NCBI RefSeq assembly: GCF_001507545.1
Contig: NZ_LQBP01000009.1
Span: forward strand, 1-64,000
Origin: Ruegeria profundi
Lineage (GTDB): Bacteria > Pseudomonadota > Alphaproteobacteria > Rhodobacterales > Rhodobacteraceae
Direction: 5' to 3'
DNA length: 64,000 nucleotides
Shown: piece by piece, positions 29,030-39,297 of the stretch
Layout: every line of letters begins with the position of its first letter
Numbering within the stretch: the first letter of the stretch is position 1
The notes under the pieces: model-generated
What the model was told of the DNA's origin: nothing
The model's input: only the letters and a program-made list of their open reading frames with translations
The model's database searches: none
Program-made: the position numbers and the translations under genes

Positions 29030-29720
29030 CGCTTGATTCCTTTCCCGAACTCTGGCCCGAGCCTAGAGGGTTTGATACCGGAACGGCAGGTTCGCTTTCG
29101 GCCAGACGCTTGATTTCTTCGAATTTCGCTTTGATCCGCGCACGGCGGCGTTGCTGGTAGGTACGAACCACCGGAAGGCTGAGGTGATAACAGACGAACC
29201 CGGCAATGAGCCCCGGAAAGATGCCCCCGATCATGTAAGGAAAGAACACTTCGTCGTAAAAAATACTCAACCCGCCCCAATCAGCGACGCGATCTGTGAA
29301 CATGGCCATAAAGTTGTTCTTCAGATCACCCAGCGCCTGAACGAAACTGTCCGTCAGGCCGTGTGTTTCACCCTCTTCAAAATCGTCCCCCAAAAGAAAA
29401 TGACCCGTTTGCAGACAGACCACGGCGATGGGAACATAAGTCAGGGGATTTCCGAAAAATGTACCGCTCAACGAAGCCAGCAGATTGCCGTTGATCAATC
29501 GGCTGATCAGCGCTGCGATAAAGAAATGAAACCCATAGAAGGGCGTGAACGCAGTAAACACGCCCGCCCCAACGCCGCGCGCAATACGTTCAGGTGAATC
29601 GGGCAGGCGCCGGATACGGTGTTTGACGTAGTGAAAGGCACGGGTCCATCCGCCGCGCGGATAAACGAACTCCGAAGCGATCTGAATGGGTGAGCGTCGG
29701 TCTCGGCGCTTAAAAACCAC
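29022..29720 (-). CDS. DUF2062 domain-containing membrane protein
   Basis: The 232-residue protein has the DUF2062 pattern: a basic N-terminal part, then [21 protein letters not shown] and the core [19 protein letters not shown], with about three membrane segments and a charged C-terminal tail. The function of DUF2062 is unknown. It lies between rsh and pdxJ, overlapping pdxJ, a stable position in alphaproteobacteria. Confidence 0.88.
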   Translation of the reverse strand: MVFKRRDRRSPIQIASEFVYPRGGWTRAFHYVKHRIRRLPDSPERIARGVGAGVFTAFTPFYGFHFFIAALISRLINGNLLASLSGTFFGNPLTYVPIAVVCLQTGHFLLGDDFEEGETHGLTDSFVQALGDLKNNFMAMFTDRVADWGGLSIFYDEVFFPYMIGGIFPGLIAGFVCYHLSLPVVRTYQQRRRARIKAKFEEIKRLAESEPAVPVSNPLGSGQSSGKESSDV

Positions 29721-29736
29721 TCCTGATCACCCTCTC

Positions 29737-31869
29737 TCAAACAGCCGCTACAGCGGTTTTTTCCTTGTCGCGATACCGATCAACCGCGGCGACGTCGCTT
29801 TCGGCCTCAAGTGTAAGCATCAGCGAATGCAACTGTTCTAGGTCGCGCAGCTCGACACTGATCAGAAGTCGGTAAAAATCCGGTTTGCGATCAACGAATT
29901 CCAGGTTCGAGATATTGGCCTTTTTCTCGCCAATCAATGTGCAAATACGCCCCAGTACCCCAGCGTCATTTCCGATGGTCAGATCAAGCGTCACACCATA
30001 CACCGCCGGGTGCGTGCCCGAATGCCAGTGCAGGTCAACCCAGCGGTTAGGCTCGCTTTCGTATTCAGACAGTCGATCGCAATCGATTGCGTGCACAACC
30101 ACGCCCCTGCCGCGATACGTAATACCGACAATACGCTCACCAGGCAGAGGCTGACAGCACGGTGCGCGTTCGAATTTCTGTCCGGGTTCCAGACCGATCA
30201 CCGCGCGGCGCGGGGAAATAGCATCGCCGTCATCCTGTGTCAGTTCGGGATAAACCGCACTGACCACGTCATGCGCCGTCAATTCGGCGCTTCCAAGGCG
30301 CGCCAACAGCTCGTGACGATCCTTGAGCCGCAGGTGCTTGGCGGCAGTATCCAGGGCTTTGTCGGTGGCTTTGCGACCCACGTGGTCGAAGCCCGACCGG
30401 GCAAGTTCCTTGCCAAGCTTAATAAATCGCTCGCGGTCGACCTCGCGCAGCGCGCGGCGGATCGATGTCCGGGCTTTTCCAGTCACCGCGATCTCAAGCC
30501 ATGTGACCTGCGGGGTCTGCCCATCAGCGGTAATGATGTCGACCGATTGCCCGTTCTTGATCCGGGTCCACAGCGGTACGCGGATGCCGTCAACCTTGGC
30601 ACCCACGCAGGCGTGCCCGATCCGCGTGTGGATGGCATAGGCGAAATCTATCGGCGTCGCACCACGTGGCAGTTTTACCACGTCGCCCTTGGGCGTAAAA
30701 CAGAAGACCTGATCCGAATACATCTCAAGCTTGACCGCTTCGAGGAAGTCTTCGTGATCCTCTTCGCTGTCGAACTGTTCGGTCAGATTCGCGATCCACT
30801 TGGCCGGGTCCACGGCAAATGGGTTTTCCGAACGCACACCATCGCGATACGACCAGTGCGCCGCCACGCCCGTTTCGGCCACGTCATGCATCTGGCGGGT
30901 ACGTATCTGAACCTCGACCCGCTTGCCATCGCGTCCAGAAACCGTCGTGTGAATTGAGCGGTATCCGTTCGATTTCGGCTGGCTTATGTAGTCTTTGAAC
31001 CGCCCAGGAACGGCGCGCCAGCGCTGATGGATCGCGCCCAGCGTGCGATAGCAATCTTCTTCGGTCTGAGTGATGATGCGGAAACCGTAGATATCCGAAA
31101 GGCGCGAAAAGCCCTGATCCTTTTCCTGCATCTTGCGCCAGATCGAATACGGTTTCTTGGCCCGTCCGAAGACCTCTGCGTCGATCCCGGCCTTTTCCAG
31201 CTCATGCCGCATATCGCCGGTGATACGATGGATTACGTCGCCGGTTTCGCGCTGCAACGTGATAAAACGCCGGATGATTGACTGACGTCCTTCGGGATTG
31301 AGCACCCGAAAGGCAAGGTCTTCCAGCTCCTCTCGCATCCATTGCATACCCATGCGGCCCGCAAGCGGCGCATAGATATCCATCGTCTCACGCGCTTTTT
31401 GAATCTGCTTTTCCGGGCGCATCGCCTTGATCGTGCGCATGTTGTGCAAACGGTCGGCGAGTTTAACCAGGATAACCCGCAGGTCCTTGGACATCGCCAT
31501 GAACAGCTTGCGGAAATTCTCGGCCTGCTTGGTCTCTCGGCTGGAAAGTTGCAGGTTGGTCAGCTTGGTTACGCCATCGACCAGCTTGGCGACCTCATCC
31601 CCGAACAGATCGGCCACCTTGCCGTAGCTGGCTTTGGTATCCTCGATCGTGTCATGCAGAAGTGCCGTGATGATGGTGGCATCATCCAGACGCTGTTCGG
31701 TTAGAATGGCGGCAACGGCAACAGGATGAGTGAAATAAGGCTCGCCAGAATGGCGGAACTGCCCTTCGTGCATCTGACGTCCAAATTCAAATGCGCGGGC
31801 AATGCGGTCTGCGTTGGTTTTGGGGTTGTAGTTGCGGACCAGCGCAATCAAGTCGTCAGCAGAAATCAT
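29737..31869 (-). CDS. rsh: Bifunctional (p)ppGpp synthetase/hydrolase RSH
   Basis: A 710-residue Rel/SpoT homologue. The hydrolase HD domain has RHSGEPYFTHPVAVA and LLHDTIEDTKASY (HD at the metal site); the synthetase has RLSDIYGFRIITQTEEDCY and QPKSNGYRSIHT; then TGS (VFCFTPKGDVVKLPRGATP) and a C-terminal ACT domain. All HD and synthetase residues I can check are present, so it should be bifunctional. It is directly downstream of rpoZ, as in spoT operons. Confidence 0.95.
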   Translation of the reverse strand: MISADDLIALVRNYNPKTNADRIARAFEFGRQMHEGQFRHSGEPYFTHPVAVAAILTEQRLDDATIITALLHDTIEDTKASYGKVADLFGDEVAKLVDGVTKLTNLQLSSRETKQAENFRKLFMAMSKDLRVILVKLADRLHNMRTIKAMRPEKQIQKARETMDIYAPLAGRMGMQWMREELEDLAFRVLNPEGRQSIIRRFITLQRETGDVIHRITGDMRHELEKAGIDAEVFGRAKKPYSIWRKMQEKDQGFSRLSDIYGFRIITQTEEDCYRTLGAIHQRWRAVPGRFKDYISQPKSNGYRSIHTTVSGRDGKRVEVQIRTRQMHDVAETGVAAHWSYRDGVRSENPFAVDPAKWIANLTEQFDSEEDHEDFLEAVKLEMYSDQVFCFTPKGDVVKLPRGATPIDFAYAIHTRIGHACVGAKVDGIRVPLWTRIKNGQSVDIITADGQTPQVTWLEIAVTGKARTSIRRALREVDRERFIKLGKELARSGFDHVGRKATDKALDTAAKHLRLKDRHELLARLGSAELTAHDVVSAVYPELTQDDGDAISPRRAVIGLEPGQKFERAPCCQPLPGERIVGITYRGRGVVVHAIDCDRLSEYESEPNRWVDLHWHSGTHPAVYGVTLDLTIGNDAGVLGRICTLIGEKKANISNLEFVDRKPDFYRLLISVELRDLEQLHSLMLTLEAESDVAAVDRYRDKEKTAVAAV

Positions 31870-31896
31870 CCGGTCCGCACCTTGTGTAAGCTTGGG

Positions 31897-32250
31897 TTAC
31901 CCCTGGCCTTGAGCCTCCATCAGAGCGCGCAACAGCTTCTCTTCGGACATGTCATCTTCGACAGGCTTGTCCGATTCCGCACCCATGAGAAGAGCCATCT
32001 GGTCTTCTTCGGGCTCATCAACCTCGATCTGCGTTTGGTTCGCTTCGATCAGGCGCTCGCGCAGTTCATCGGCGCTTTGCGTCTCATCGGCAATCTCGCG
32101 CAGTGACACAACAGGGTTCTTGTCATTGTCACGATCGACGGTGATCGCCGCACCGGCAGAAATCTCGCGCGCACGATGCGCGGCGAGCATTACCAGTTCG
32201 AACCGGTTTGGAACCTTGTCTACGCAATCTTCAACCGTCACGCGGGCCAT
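31897..32250 (-). CDS. rpoZ: DNA-directed RNA polymerase omega subunit
   Basis: This 117-residue protein begins [20 protein letters not shown] and continues [12 protein letters not shown], the omega signature. Omega helps assemble and stabilise beta-prime, and is part of one ppGpp site. The acidic C-terminal tail is longer than in E. coli, as usual for this group. It heads the rpoZ-rsh-DUF2062-pdxJ transcription unit. Confidence 0.95.
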   Translation of the reverse strand: MARVTVEDCVDKVPNRFELVMLAAHRAREISAGAAITVDRDNDKNPVVSLREIADETQSADELRERLIEANQTQIEVDEPEEDQMALLMGAESDKPVEDDMSEEKLLRALMEAQGQG

Positions 32251-32336
32251 TGGGCGCTCTCCGTTACTGAATCCATGTCAGGAAGACGTTTATCTATGCG
32301 CGAATCCCCGGCTTGACAAGCAGGAAATGGCATCCA

Positions 32337-32927
32337 TCACACGGGGGTGACGGCCTTGATCTCATCAGCGTCCAGTTCTGCAAGCATCTCAGTGACAGTG
32401 CGCCCCAACACCGGGTGACGCCAACCCGGGGCCACGTCCGCCATCGGGACCAGCACAAAGGCGCGGTCCTGCAGGCGTGGGTGCGGCAGGATCAGCTCTT
32501 GCGGCGCCTGTTGTTTCTGCGCGTCAAGCGGCAAGACCCGCCATCGTTCGTACTCGGCCAAGTCCGGCAGGACAAGATCATCGTAGCAAATCAAATCCAG
32601 ATCGAGCGTGCGCATGCCCCAGCGCTGTACCCGCTCGCGACCGAATTCATGCTCGACGTCGTGCAGCATGTTCAGCAGCTCGAGCGGGGTCTTGTCAGTT
32701 TCGACCACGACAGCCGCATTCACATAGTCCGGCCCGGCCCCGGCAGGAAAACATGGGGTCTCGAAAAAGCGGCTGATGGCGCGAATCACAAACCCTTGAC
32801 GCGAAATTGCGTCAATTGCCCTTTCAAGTGTCACTCTGGGTCTTGATGCGCTCAAACTGAGATTTGCACCCAATGCTATCACCGCTTCTGACGAAGATTT
32901 GCGCATTTCATCCCCCATATTTGACAA
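32337..32927 (-). CDS. folK: 6-hydroxymethyl-7,8-dihydropterin pyrophosphokinase
   Basis: FolK transfers pyrophosphate from ATP to the pterin in folate synthesis. The 196-residue product has the ALGANLSLSASRPR N-terminal motif (GSN variant), the substrate-binding RWGMRTLDLDLICYDD, and LPHPRLQDRAFVLVPMADVAP. The N-terminus may start a few residues downstream of this ATG (MRKSSSEAVIAL). It is divergent from the NYN-domain gene. Confidence 0.92.
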   Translation of the reverse strand: MSNMGDEMRKSSSEAVIALGANLSLSASRPRVTLERAIDAISRQGFVIRAISRFFETPCFPAGAGPDYVNAAVVVETDKTPLELLNMLHDVEHEFGRERVQRWGMRTLDLDLICYDDLVLPDLAEYERWRVLPLDAQKQQAPQELILPHPRLQDRAFVLVPMADVAPGWRHPVLGRTVTEMLAELDADEIKAVTPV

Positions 32928-33046
32928 ATTGCCTGCTTGCGATACGTTTAAAATGCCCTAATTATAGGCATATCAGCGTGTTGCTCATTCACTAGCTCAC
33001 TCACCTACCACTCGGCGCCGCTGGTTTGTACCGGAAGGATCTATTT

Positions 33047-33622
33047 ATGTTTTATAAAGACGAACGGCTAGCGCTGTTCATCGACGGCTCGAATCTTTAT
33101 GCAGCCGCAAAAGCACTGGGGTTTGATATCGACTACAAACTGCTGCGTCAGGAATTCATGCGCCGCGGAAAAATGCTTCGTGCTTTCTACTATACAGCGC
33201 TTTTGGAAAACGACGAGTATTCGCCGATCCGTCCCTTGGTCGACTGGCTGCATTACAACGGCTTCACCATGGTGACCAAACCGGCAAAGGAATACACCGA
33301 CAGCATGGGGCGTCGGAAAGTCAAAGGCAACATGGATATCGAATTGACCGTCGATGCCATGGAACTGGCGCCGCGCGTCGATCATATTGTGCTGTTTTCG
33401 GGCGATGGGGATTTCCGCCCGTTGATTGCCAGCCTTCAAAGGCAGGGCGTGCGTGTATCGGTTGTCTCAACCATCCGCAGCCAGCCGCCAATGATTTCGG
33501 ATGAATTGCGCCGTCAGGCGGATAACTTCATCGAGTTGGAAGATTTGCGCGACGTGATCGGGCGGCCTCCGCGTGAAATGCCGATGGAGCCACGCAGCGT
33601 CGCCGCCGCCGGCGGTCAGTAA
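33047..33622 (+). CDS. NYN domain protein (LabA/DUF88 family)
   Basis: The 191-residue protein is a PIN-like NYN domain: LALFIDGSNLYAAAKALG with the first acidic site, KGNMDIELTVDAME for the second, and HIVLFSGDGDFRPLIASLQRQG for the third. Such proteins are predicted metal-dependent RNases. I start at the ATG at 33047, which has GGAAGGA before it; the frame is open upstream only from a TTG. It is transcribed alone and is followed by a strong hairpin. Confidence 0.88.
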   Translation: MFYKDERLALFIDGSNLYAAAKALGFDIDYKLLRQEFMRRGKMLRAFYYTALLENDEYSPIRPLVDWLHYNGFTMVTKPAKEYTDSMGRRKVKGNMDIELTVDAMELAPRVDHIVLFSGDGDFRPLIASLQRQGVRVSVVSTIRSQPPMISDELRRQADNFIELEDLRDVIGRPPREMPMEPRSVAAAGGQ

Positions 33623-33656
33623 GCGTCAGCTTCGCACAAAACCGGTTCAAGAATTC

Positions 33657-33688
33657 GGCGCGGTCAGAGTGTTTGTTCTGACCGCGCC
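33657..33688 (+). terminator. Strong hairpin after the NYN gene
   Basis: GGCGCGGTCAGA and TCTGACCGCGCC make a perfect 12-bp stem with an eight-base loop, 34 bases after the stop. Only TT follows directly, so it is stable but with a poor T tract. Confidence 0.75.
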
Positions 33689-33816
33689 TTCGCTATACCA
33701 ATGAACAGGTGCTTAAACACCTATTGGCTAACATCGATTCGTGTCAGGTAAATGACACGGTCGCGTCTGGACCAAGGCCACGAAAAGACTTACCTGTGCC
33801 CTATGGAGATCGCGAC

Positions 33817-34767
33817 ATGACAAAGCCACGCCTGACCCTTTACCTTGCTGCCCCGCGCGGATTCTGCGCCGGAGTCGATCGCGCCATCAAAATCGTGGAA
33901 ATGGCGTTGCAGAAGTGGGGTGCGCCCGTCTACGTGCGCCACGAGATCGTGCATAATAAATTTGTCGTCGACGGGTTACGCGCCAAAGGCGCGGTGTTTG
34001 TCGAGGAACTGGACGAATGCCCTGATGATCGGCCGGTGATCTTTTCCGCACATGGCGTACCAAAATCCGTGCCTGCCTCGGCCGCGGCGCGCGAGATGAT
34101 CTACGTCGATGCCACCTGCCCGCTGGTCTCAAAAGTGCATGTTGAGGCACAGCGCCACGCCGATGCTGGTCTGCAAATGATCATGATCGGTCACAAGGGC
34201 CACCCCGAGACTGTCGGAACCATGGGCCAACTGCCTGAGGGCGAGGTGTTGCTGGTCGAAACCGTCGAGGACGTCGCGACGGTGCAGGTGCGCGACCCGG
34301 AAAAGCTGGCCTTTGTCACGCAGACCACACTGTCCGTTGACGACACTAAAGATATCATAGCAGCGCTTGAGGCACGGTTCCCGGCCATCGTCGGCCCGCA
34401 TAAGGAAGATATCTGCTACGCCACCACCAACCGGCAGGAAGCCGTGAAGGCTGTGGCTCCGAAATCGGATGCGCTGCTGGTTGTAGGTGCGCCGAACTCA
34501 TCCAACTCGCGTCGCCTGGTCGAGGTCGCCTCGCGCGCCGGGTGCAATTACGCGCAACTGGTGCAACGCGCGACCGAGATTGACTGGCGCGCGCTTGAAG
34601 GGATTTCATCGATTGCCGTCACGGCGGGTGCTTCGGCCCCCGAAATACTGGTGAATGAGGTGATCGACGCCTTCCGCGAACATTACGATGTGACCGTCGA
34701 ACTGGTGGAAACGGCCGTGGAAAACGTTGAATTCAAAGTCCCGCGCGTCCTGAGAGTACCCGCATGA
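33817..34767 (+). CDS. ispH: 4-hydroxy-3-methylbut-2-enyl diphosphate reductase
   Basis: IspH is the iron-sulfur enzyme at the last step of the MEP isoprenoid pathway. The three cluster cysteines are in [23 protein letters not shown] and [21 protein letters not shown] and the C-terminal [11 protein letters not shown] block are also present. I use the ATG at 33817 (MTKPRLTL), giving 316 residues; the longer frame upstream is not conserved. It opens the ispH-DUF3429-methyltransferase-rnhA-TRIC unit, all with overlapping ends. Confidence 0.95.
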   Translation: MTKPRLTLYLAAPRGFCAGVDRAIKIVEMALQKWGAPVYVRHEIVHNKFVVDGLRAKGAVFVEELDECPDDRPVIFSAHGVPKSVPASAAAREMIYVDATCPLVSKVHVEAQRHADAGLQMIMIGHKGHPETVGTMGQLPEGEVLLVETVEDVATVQVRDPEKLAFVTQTTLSVDDTKDIIAALEARFPAIVGPHKEDICYATTNRQEAVKAVAPKSDALLVVGAPNSSNSRRLVEVASRAGCNYAQLVQRATEIDWRALEGISSIAVTAGASAPEILVNEVIDAFREHYDVTVELVETAVENVEFKVPRVLRVPA

Positions 34768-35216
34768 GCGGTATACCAAGGGCTCCGCTGTTCCTTGGGC
34801 TAGCTGGGTTGATCCCCTTTATCTGGGGCGCGCTCACTTACCTGAATGACGACCTGCACGCATGGGGGACGCAGGCGTTCGGATCACGTTTTGTGGGACC
34901 GTATGTCCAACTGTTCTACGGCTCGGTCATCCTCAGCTTTATGTCCGGCGTTCTGTGGGGCTTCGCCACCAAGACGTCGGGCAGTAAGGCCGCGACCTGC
35001 TATGCCCTGTCCGTGCTTCCCGCGCTTTGGGCCTTTGTCCAAACTGGCGGAGGACCGGTGAGTGCGGGCACCAACCTGATCTATGGATTTACCGGCCTTT
35101 TGGTGCTTGATGCCATTTTTGCATACTGGCGGCTGACCCCGACCTGGTGGTTGCGCCTGCGTGTGTTACTGACGGCCATTGTGCTGGCTTGCCTAGCTGT
35201 GGGGGTATACCTGTGA
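34764..35216 (+). CDS. DUF3429 family membrane protein
   Basis: A 150-residue protein with four or five membrane segments, matching the DUF3429 pattern: [16 protein letters not shown] near the N-terminus, then [20 protein letters not shown]. The function is unknown. It overlaps ispH (ATGA) and the methyltransferase (GTGA), so it is translated with both. Confidence 0.85.
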   Translation: MSGIPRAPLFLGLAGLIPFIWGALTYLNDDLHAWGTQAFGSRFVGPYVQLFYGSVILSFMSGVLWGFATKTSGSKAATCYALSVLPALWAFVQTGGGPVSAGTNLIYGFTGLLVLDAIFAYWRLTPTWWLRLRVLLTAIVLACLAVGVYL

Positions 35217-35797
35217 CCGACGAAAGAACGATCAAAGCCTATTCCACCCGCGTGGCAGACTACCTGAAAATCCCTTTGCCCCCGGAACAGATCGAGTCCC
35301 GGCAAGCATTTGCCAATGCGGTCGGTGCTGGGCTTGTGCTGGACTTAGGGTCTGGCCCCGGATCAGACAGTGCCTTTTTCATGCGAGAGGGGCTGACAGT
35401 GCGGGCGCTGGACGCAACGCCAGAATTTGTCGAACATGCGCGTAACAATGGCGTGGACGCACATCTGGGCACTTTCGACGACGTGACCGAAGTGGACACG
35501 TATGACGGCATCTACGCCAGCTTTTCCTTGCTGCACGCCCCACGCGAGGCCTTCCCGCGCCATTTGGCCGCCATCCACAAGGCGCTCAAACCGGGTGGCA
35601 TTTTTTTCCTCGGCCTGAAACTGGGAACCGGCGAACACCGCGACGAACTGGACCGCTCTTACACCTATTTCTCGCAGACTGAGATCGAGGACGCGCTGGC
35701 ACAGGCGGGGTTCTCAATCGACCGTATCACAACCGGCATGGGCAAAGGGCTGGCCGGATCCTATGACGGCTTTATCCTGGTGATGGCCCATGGCTGA
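35213..35797 (+). CDS. Class I SAM-dependent methyltransferase
   Basis: The 194-residue enzyme has the SAM-binding motif [16 protein letters not shown], motif [16 protein letters not shown] and motif [20 protein letters not shown] start at the GTG at 35213, which overlaps the previous stop as GTGA. The upstream extension to 35147 lies inside DUF3429. The substrate is unknown. It ends inside the rnhA start region. Confidence 0.88.
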   Translation: MTDERTIKAYSTRVADYLKIPLPPEQIESRQAFANAVGAGLVLDLGSGPGSDSAFFMREGLTVRALDATPEFVEHARNNGVDAHLGTFDDVTEVDTYDGIYASFSLLHAPREAFPRHLAAIHKALKPGGIFFLGLKLGTGEHRDELDRSYTYFSQTEIEDALAQAGFSIDRITTGMGKGLAGSYDGFILVMAHG

Positions 35798-36257
35798 ACT
35801 GTTCGCCTATACCGACGGCGCGTGTTCCGGCAACCCCGGACCGGGAGGCTGGGGCGTCTTGCTGCGCGCGATGGATGGCGACACTGTTCTGAAAGAACGC
35901 GAATTGAACGGGGGTGAGGCCAACACGACCAACAACCGCATGGAACTGCTGGCCGCGATCAGCGCGCTGGAAACTCTTGAGCGTGCCTCGAAAATCACCA
36001 TCGTCACCGACAGCGCCTATGTTAAGAACGGTGTGACGGGGTGGATATTCGGGTGGAAGCGGAACGGCTGGAAGACCTCGAACAAGAAACCTGTAAAGAA
36101 TGTCGATCTATGGCAGAGGTTGGATGAGGCGCAGATCCGGCATAACGTAACCTGGGAATGGGTCAAGGGCCACGCCGGTCACCCCGAAAACGAAAAAGCA
36201 GATGAACTGGCCCGCGCCGGCATGGCTCCGTTTAAACCTCAAAAGGCAAAATCGTGA
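35790..36257 (+). CDS. rnhA: Ribonuclease HI
   Basis: RNase HI removes RNA from RNA-DNA hybrids. The four catalytic acids are present: Asp in [16 protein letters not shown], Glu in NNRMELLAA, Asp in [10 protein letters not shown], and Asp in [12 protein letters not shown]; the histidine in VKGHAGH is also there. At 155 residues it is the standard length. The ATG lies eight bases before the methyltransferase stop. The stop overlaps the start of the TRIC gene. Confidence 0.96.
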   Translation: MAELFAYTDGACSGNPGPGGWGVLLRAMDGDTVLKERELNGGEANTTNNRMELLAAISALETLERASKITIVTDSAYVKNGVTGWIFGWKRNGWKTSNKKPVKNVDLWQRLDEAQIRHNVTWEWVKGHAGHPENEKADELARAGMAPFKPQKAKS

Positions 36258-36877
36258 ACGGTCTGGCGCTGCTGGATTATGCCTCGGTTCTGGTTTTTGC
36301 CTTGACCGGCGCATTGGTGGCCAGCCGGGCGCAGCTCGATCTGGTGGGGTTTGCTTTCATCGCTTGTCTCACGGCGGTGGGCGGCGGCACGGTACGCGAT
36401 CTTTTGCTGAACAGGCATCCGGTGTTTTGGGTCGGTCAACCGGATTACATCCTTATCGGAACCGGTGCAGCGGTGCTTGTCTTCTTGACCGCCCACCTGG
36501 TTGAAAGCCGGTACAATTGGCTGATCTGGCTGGATAGTTTCGCCCTGTCTATCGCGGTTGCCGCTGGCACTGGTGTCGCCTTGTCGCTCGGGCAATCCGG
36601 TACAATCGTGGTGTTGATGGGCATTTGCACGGGGTGCCTGGGCGGATTGATGCGCGATGTGGTCTGCAACGAAGTACCACTGGTCCTCAAACAAGGTGAG
36701 CTTTACGTTTCATGCGCTTTTACTGGCGCCATGACCGCGGTTGTCGTGCACCGCCTTGGCTTCGATGAATTGATCACACTGGGGGCGTGCGCGCTGGTTT
36801 GCTGGGCTTTGCGGGCCGGATCGTTGTTGTTTGGTTGGAAACTGCCGGTCTACAAAAGCCGCCCCCCTCGCACCTAG
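36254..36877 (+). CDS. Trimeric intracellular cation channel family protein
   Basis: The 207-residue protein has two repeats of three membrane segments, each with a GGTVRD- or GGLMRDV-type motif ([14 protein letters not shown] and [14 protein letters not shown]), the bacterial TRIC/UPF0126 signature. Bacterial TRIC channels conduct monovalent cations. It begins with a GTG overlapping the rnhA stop (GTGA), the last gene of the ispH unit. Confidence 0.9.
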   Translation: MNGLALLDYASVLVFALTGALVASRAQLDLVGFAFIACLTAVGGGTVRDLLLNRHPVFWVGQPDYILIGTGAAVLVFLTAHLVESRYNWLIWLDSFALSIAVAAGTGVALSLGQSGTIVVLMGICTGCLGGLMRDVVCNEVPLVLKQGELYVSCAFTGAMTAVVVHRLGFDELITLGACALVCWALRAGSLLFGWKLPVYKSRPPRT

Positions 36878-37034
36878 CGGGAGGTGACGCTTGAACTGAC
36901 GCATATTCTGCGACTATCGCATGAACGGATAGCGTCTTGCGCGCTTAGCCGTCCGGCAGCGCGCCGATACGTTGATCACCAAGTACCACCGACTGGCAGC
37001 CGGTTGCCGGGCCGCGGCCCTGACCACACTTGAA

Positions 37035-37271
37035 TCACTTCCTCCAATGCGTCGGCACGATGATCAGCGCACCGATGGATGACAGGACGGCGTCCAGCCC
37101 CGGAGGGCCAAAGCTGATCCCGAACATGATCCGCACAAAGTAAAACAAGAACGCGCCACCCACACAAATGATGATCGAAGGCACATATCCGTTATGGGTA
37201 AAGCCGGTTTTCTCGGAGAGGTATCCAACGATCCCGGCGATCACGACAGTGCCCATCAGGACCATGAACAT
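37035..37271 (-). CDS. Small membrane protein of the GlsB/YeaQ type
   Basis: A 78-residue protein with three hydrophobic segments and glycine-rich turns (GIVGYLSEKTGF, IIICVGGAFLFYF). This resembles the GlsB/YeaQ/YmgE family, although the pattern is not complete. It lies five bases after the fmt stop and so is probably translated with def and fmt. No function can be assigned. Confidence 0.6.
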   Translation of the reverse strand: MFMVLMGTVVIAGIVGYLSEKTGFTHNGYVPSIIICVGGAFLFYFVRIMFGISFGPPGLDAVLSSIGALIIVPTHWRK

Positions 37272-37276
37272 CTGGC

Positions 37277-38191
37277 TTACTCCGAGCTCAGGCAGGTTCC
37301 GGCAGCGACCGGCCAGCCCCGCAAAAAGGTTTCCGTGTCCTGTGCGCCCTTGCCGGCCCGTTGCAGGCGCAACAGGTCAACCGCGCCCGTACCACATGCC
37401 ACGCGGAGCGTTCCATTCAGAACTGTCCCGGGCATACCCTGCCCATCGGCTTGTTTTGAGGCCAACAGCTTGACCCTTTCACCGCCTATTTTGGTCCAGG
37501 CACCGGGAAACGGGGAAAGGCCACGGATCTGACGGTCGATTTCAACCGCAGGGCGGGTCCAGTCCACCTGGGCTTCGGCCTTGTCGATCTTCGACGCATA
37601 GGTCACGCCATCTTCGGGCTGAGGCTCGGGTGTCAGATCAGGAAGACGTCTCAGCGCCTCGACGATAAGGTCCGCGCCCATCTGCGAAAGACGATCGTGC
37701 AGCTGCGCGGTGGTTTCCTCGGGCCCGATATCCGTGGCCTGACGCAATAGAACAGGACCAGTGTCCAGCCCGGCCTCCATTTGCATGATACAAATGCCGG
37801 TCTCTGCATCCCCCGACATGATCGCGCGGTGGATCGGCGCAGCCCCACGCCAGCGCGGCAAAAGGCTTGCATGGATATTCAGGCACCCGTTCGCCGGTGC
37901 ATCCAGAATGGGCTGTGGCAACAACAAACCATAGGCCACGACCACCGCAAGGTCAGCGTTTAGCGCGGCGAAGGCCTCTTGCTGCTCAGGCGACTTTAGC
38001 GACACCGGATGACGGACGGGCAGACCCAACGCCTCGGCCCGTGCGTGCACCGGCGTTGGTCTGTCTTTCTTGCCACGCCCGGCAGGCCGGGGCGGTTGGC
38101 AATACACCGCAGCAATATCATGCCCGGCCTCTACCAGCGCGTCCAACACTGGAACCGAGAAGTCCGGCGTGCCCATGAAAACGACGCGCAT
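37277..38191 (-). CDS. fmt: Methionyl-tRNA formyltransferase
   Basis: Fmt formylates the initiator Met-tRNA. The 304-residue protein has [31 protein letters not shown], the catalytic [20 protein letters not shown], and DTGPVLLR blocks. It follows the deformylase-like gene by two bases. Together with def it covers addition and removal of the formyl group. The C-terminal tRNA-binding domain is normal in length. Confidence 0.95.
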   Translation of the reverse strand: MRVVFMGTPDFSVPVLDALVEAGHDIAAVYCQPPRPAGRGKKDRPTPVHARAEALGLPVRHPVSLKSPEQQEAFAALNADLAVVVAYGLLLPQPILDAPANGCLNIHASLLPRWRGAAPIHRAIMSGDAETGICIMQMEAGLDTGPVLLRQATDIGPEETTAQLHDRLSQMGADLIVEALRRLPDLTPEPQPEDGVTYASKIDKAEAQVDWTRPAVEIDRQIRGLSPFPGAWTKIGGERVKLLASKQADGQGMPGTVLNGTLRVACGTGAVDLLRLQRAGKGAQDTETFLRGWPVAAGTCLSSE

Positions 38192-38193
38192 TC

Positions 38194-38688
38194 CTAACCC
38201 TGCTTTCTGGCTTTGCGCAGCAGTATATCGCGCTTCACCTTGCTCAGCCGATCAAAATACATCTTGCCGTTCAGATGATCGATCTGATGCTGCACGCTGG
38301 TGGCCTCGATCCCTACAAAATCACGGCGATCCACAATGCCTTTTTCGTTCAGGTACTTTACCGTCACAGCACGAGGACGTTTTACCTTGGCCGAAACACC
38401 GGGCAGGTTCGGGCTGGCTTCGTCGTGTTCACGCAATTCAATCGAGCTGTGCAGGATTTCGGGGTTCGCCATGCGCACCGCCCGGCCGCGCTCGGTCGAG
38501 CCATCAACAACCGCCAACCGCAGCATGACACCAATCTGCGGCCCGGCAAGACCAACACCGGGCATCGCCTCCATCGTGTCGATCATATCGTCCCAGATGG
38601 CGCGAATATCATCCGTGATTTCAGCTACATCTTCGGCCTTGGTCCGCAAGCGTTTATCGGGCCATGGCAGGCAGGGGCGAATCGTCAT
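38194..38688 (-). CDS. Peptide deformylase-like protein with altered active site
   Basis: The 164-residue protein aligns with Def throughout: [11 protein letters not shown], and [16 protein letters not shown] at the C-terminus. Two key positions differ. The metal-ligand Cys of EGCLS is Ser92 (EASPNLPG), and the catalytic Glu of HEIDH is Gln135 (HQIDH); the two His are kept. Deformylase activity is therefore doubtful. Its ATG overlaps the active def stop (ATGA) and fmt follows, so it is co-translated with both. A structural or regulatory role, or another substrate, is possible. Confidence 0.9.
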   Translation of the reverse strand: MTIRPCLPWPDKRLRTKAEDVAEITDDIRAIWDDMIDTMEAMPGVGLAGPQIGVMLRLAVVDGSTERGRAVRMANPEILHSSIELREHDEASPNLPGVSAKVKRPRAVTVKYLNEKGIVDRRDFVGIEATSVQHQIDHLNGKMYFDRLSKVKRDILLRKARKQG

Positions 38689-39203
38689 GTACGGGCCATC
38701 TCGCGTTTCAGCTTCTGCATCTTGCGCGTGATCATCTGACGCTTCAGCGGTTTGAGATAGTCGATGAACAGCTTGCCGTTCAGGTGATCAATCTCATGCT
38801 GAACGCACGTCGCCCAAAGCCCGTCAAACGTTTCCTTCTGCAAGTTGCCGTCGCGGTCCAGCCAGGTCACATCTACTACCTTGGGCCGCGTCACCTCGGC
38901 AAATTGCTCAGGTATCGACAGGCAACCTTCTTCGTAGACATTGGTTTCGTCAGACGAGGCGATGACCTCGGGGTTGAACATGACCAACGGGCGCGGCGCC
39001 TCACCCTCTTCTTTCACGCAGTCCATCACGATCAGTCGATCCAGAACGCCGACTTGTGGCGCGGCCAGCCCAATGCCGGGCGCATCATACATTGTCTCCA
39101 GCATGTCATCGGCCAAGTTGCGCAGCTCATCCGACAGGTCGGTGACAGGGGCACAGACCTTTTTCAGACGGGGGTCGGGATGGATCAGGATATTGCGTTT
39201 CAT
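38685..39203 (-). CDS. def: Peptide deformylase
   Basis: This 172-residue enzyme removes the formyl group from nascent proteins. All motifs are intact: PGIGLAAPQVG (motif 1), EEGCLSIPE with the metal-ligand Cys94 (motif 2), and QHEIDHLNGKLF with His136, Glu137 and His140 (motif 3). It heads the leftward operon def, deformylase-like gene, fmt, small membrane protein. Confidence 0.96.
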   Translation of the reverse strand: MKRNILIHPDPRLKKVCAPVTDLSDELRNLADDMLETMYDAPGIGLAAPQVGVLDRLIVMDCVKEEGEAPRPLVMFNPEVIASSDETNVYEEGCLSIPEQFAEVTRPKVVDVTWLDRDGNLQKETFDGLWATCVQHEIDHLNGKLFIDYLKPLKRQMITRKMQKLKREMART

Positions 39204-39297
39204 AGGGTTGATTTAGGCCATCCCGCCCCCCGCCGCAACGCCCCCCTTGCACCTGCCGCGATTGTGACTAGCTTCGCAGCGGACAGATGGAGAAAAC

